NCBI GenBank assembly: GCA_050014815.1
Contig: JBEKCP010000299.1
Span: forward strand, 1-7,465
Length of the DNA stretch: 7,465 nucleotides
From: JBEKCP01 sp050014815
Lineage (GTDB): Bacteria; Planctomycetota; Planctomycetia; Pirellulales; Thermoguttaceae
Direction of reading: 5' to 3'
A program made the translations under genes and the position numbers. Shown here piece by piece: positions 7,159 through 7,465 of this stretch (position 1 is the first letter of the stretch; each line of letters begins with the position of its first letter). The notes beneath the pieces were generated by a model. The model worked only from the letters and a program-made list of their open reading frames with translations. It was not told the DNA's origin and made no database searches.

Positions 7159-7398
7159 ATGTTCCGTGTCGTCATCTCAATCTTGGTCTCCGTCAGCGTC
7201 GCGATGTGCGCTCTCCATGGCATTGGCGCCGAAACGGAGCAGCCTGCGCCGACCATCGTGCCGGCTGGCGCGGGGGTGGTGGCCGTCGTCGATGCCAGTG
7301 GCGTCAGTGACCCCGTTGGCTTGTGCCAAGGCGGACGGCGTCTGGCGCATGTGTTGGCGGATCGAGACGTCGCCCGCGATCGCCTGCGGAAGACGTAA
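7159..7398 (+). pseudogene. Short signal-peptide ORF resembling the N-terminus of the 5239 gene; probably a truncated or frameshifted paralogue
   Basis: ATG 7159 follows a G-run (7149-7153) by five bases and opens a clear signal peptide, with hydrophobic residues 4 to about 22 and probable cleavage after GIGA. The mature part resembles the start of the gene at 5239. ETEQPAPTIVPAGAG matches ETPKPTMAIVPEAG, both are followed by a D-x-S-G-V/N segment, and GGRRLAHVLADRD matches GGGTCVVHALARD. Relative to that gene about 15-20 residues are missing in the middle, and the frame stops at residue 79, where the domain should continue. All three + frames are open from 7399 to the window end, so a frameshift cannot be told from a true end. 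It may instead be a genuine small secreted protein. The similarity is protein-level, judged by eye. Confidence 0.45.
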
Positions 7399-7465
7399 GC
7401 GTCAAAGAATCAGCATCGGCCAGCGCAGCCCCGCCCCGATCCCGGGCCGACTTACGCGACAATCC

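Noticed and set aside
1..7465. Mobile element, CRISPR array, tRNA or rRNA.
   Set aside because: No transposase, terminal repeats, regularly spaced repeats or tRNA/rRNA-like sequence was seen on either strand.

Overview
The window reads like a piece of a high-GC chromosome from the Planctomycetota or a related PVC-type lineage, probably an environmental genome. This is inferred from gene content only. Combinations of exported PQQ-type beta-propeller proteins, Tat-exported Gfo/Idh/MocA oxidoreductases and ThuA-DUF1080 fusion proteins are typical of those genomes. All supported genes lie on the + strand, with gaps of 70 bases or less, so one or two transcription units are plausible. There are no RNA genes, CRISPR arrays or recognisable mobile elements.

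Layout. Positions 2-973 are the 3' part of a beta-propeller gene that begins upstream of the window. Positions 1001-2167 hold a complete, short, secreted propeller protein. Positions 2219-3589 hold a Tat-exported Gfo/Idh/MocA dehydrogenase. Positions 3648-5234 hold a secreted two-domain protein, ThuA-like followed by DUF1080 (the 3-keto-disaccharide hydrolase family). After this intact block the region looks eroded. Positions 5239-6228 are a propeller gene with an N-terminal methyltransferase-like part; an in-frame TAA interrupts it at codon 107 and it ends early. Positions 6237-7088 are a beta-rich protein of unknown function built from two similar halves, with no visible signal peptide or good ribosome binding site. 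Positions 7159-7398 are a short signal-peptide ORF that resembles the N-terminus of the 5239 gene and stops after 79 residues.

How the genes may work together. The dehydrogenase and the ThuA-DUF1080 protein form a plausible pair for extracytoplasmic oxidation of a sugar or glycoside (for example to a 3-keto sugar) and cleavage of the product. This extends what is known of related families and has not been shown here. The propeller proteins carry predicted export signals or sit among exported genes, and could be accessory or electron-transfer partners, but no PQQ-dehydrogenase catalytic signature was identified.

The most notable points are the likely gene decay and fusion between 5239 and 7398, the cysteine cluster in the DUF1080 domain, the uncharacterised two-repeat protein, and the GC difference between the propeller genes and the central block. 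No clearly novel system is visible.
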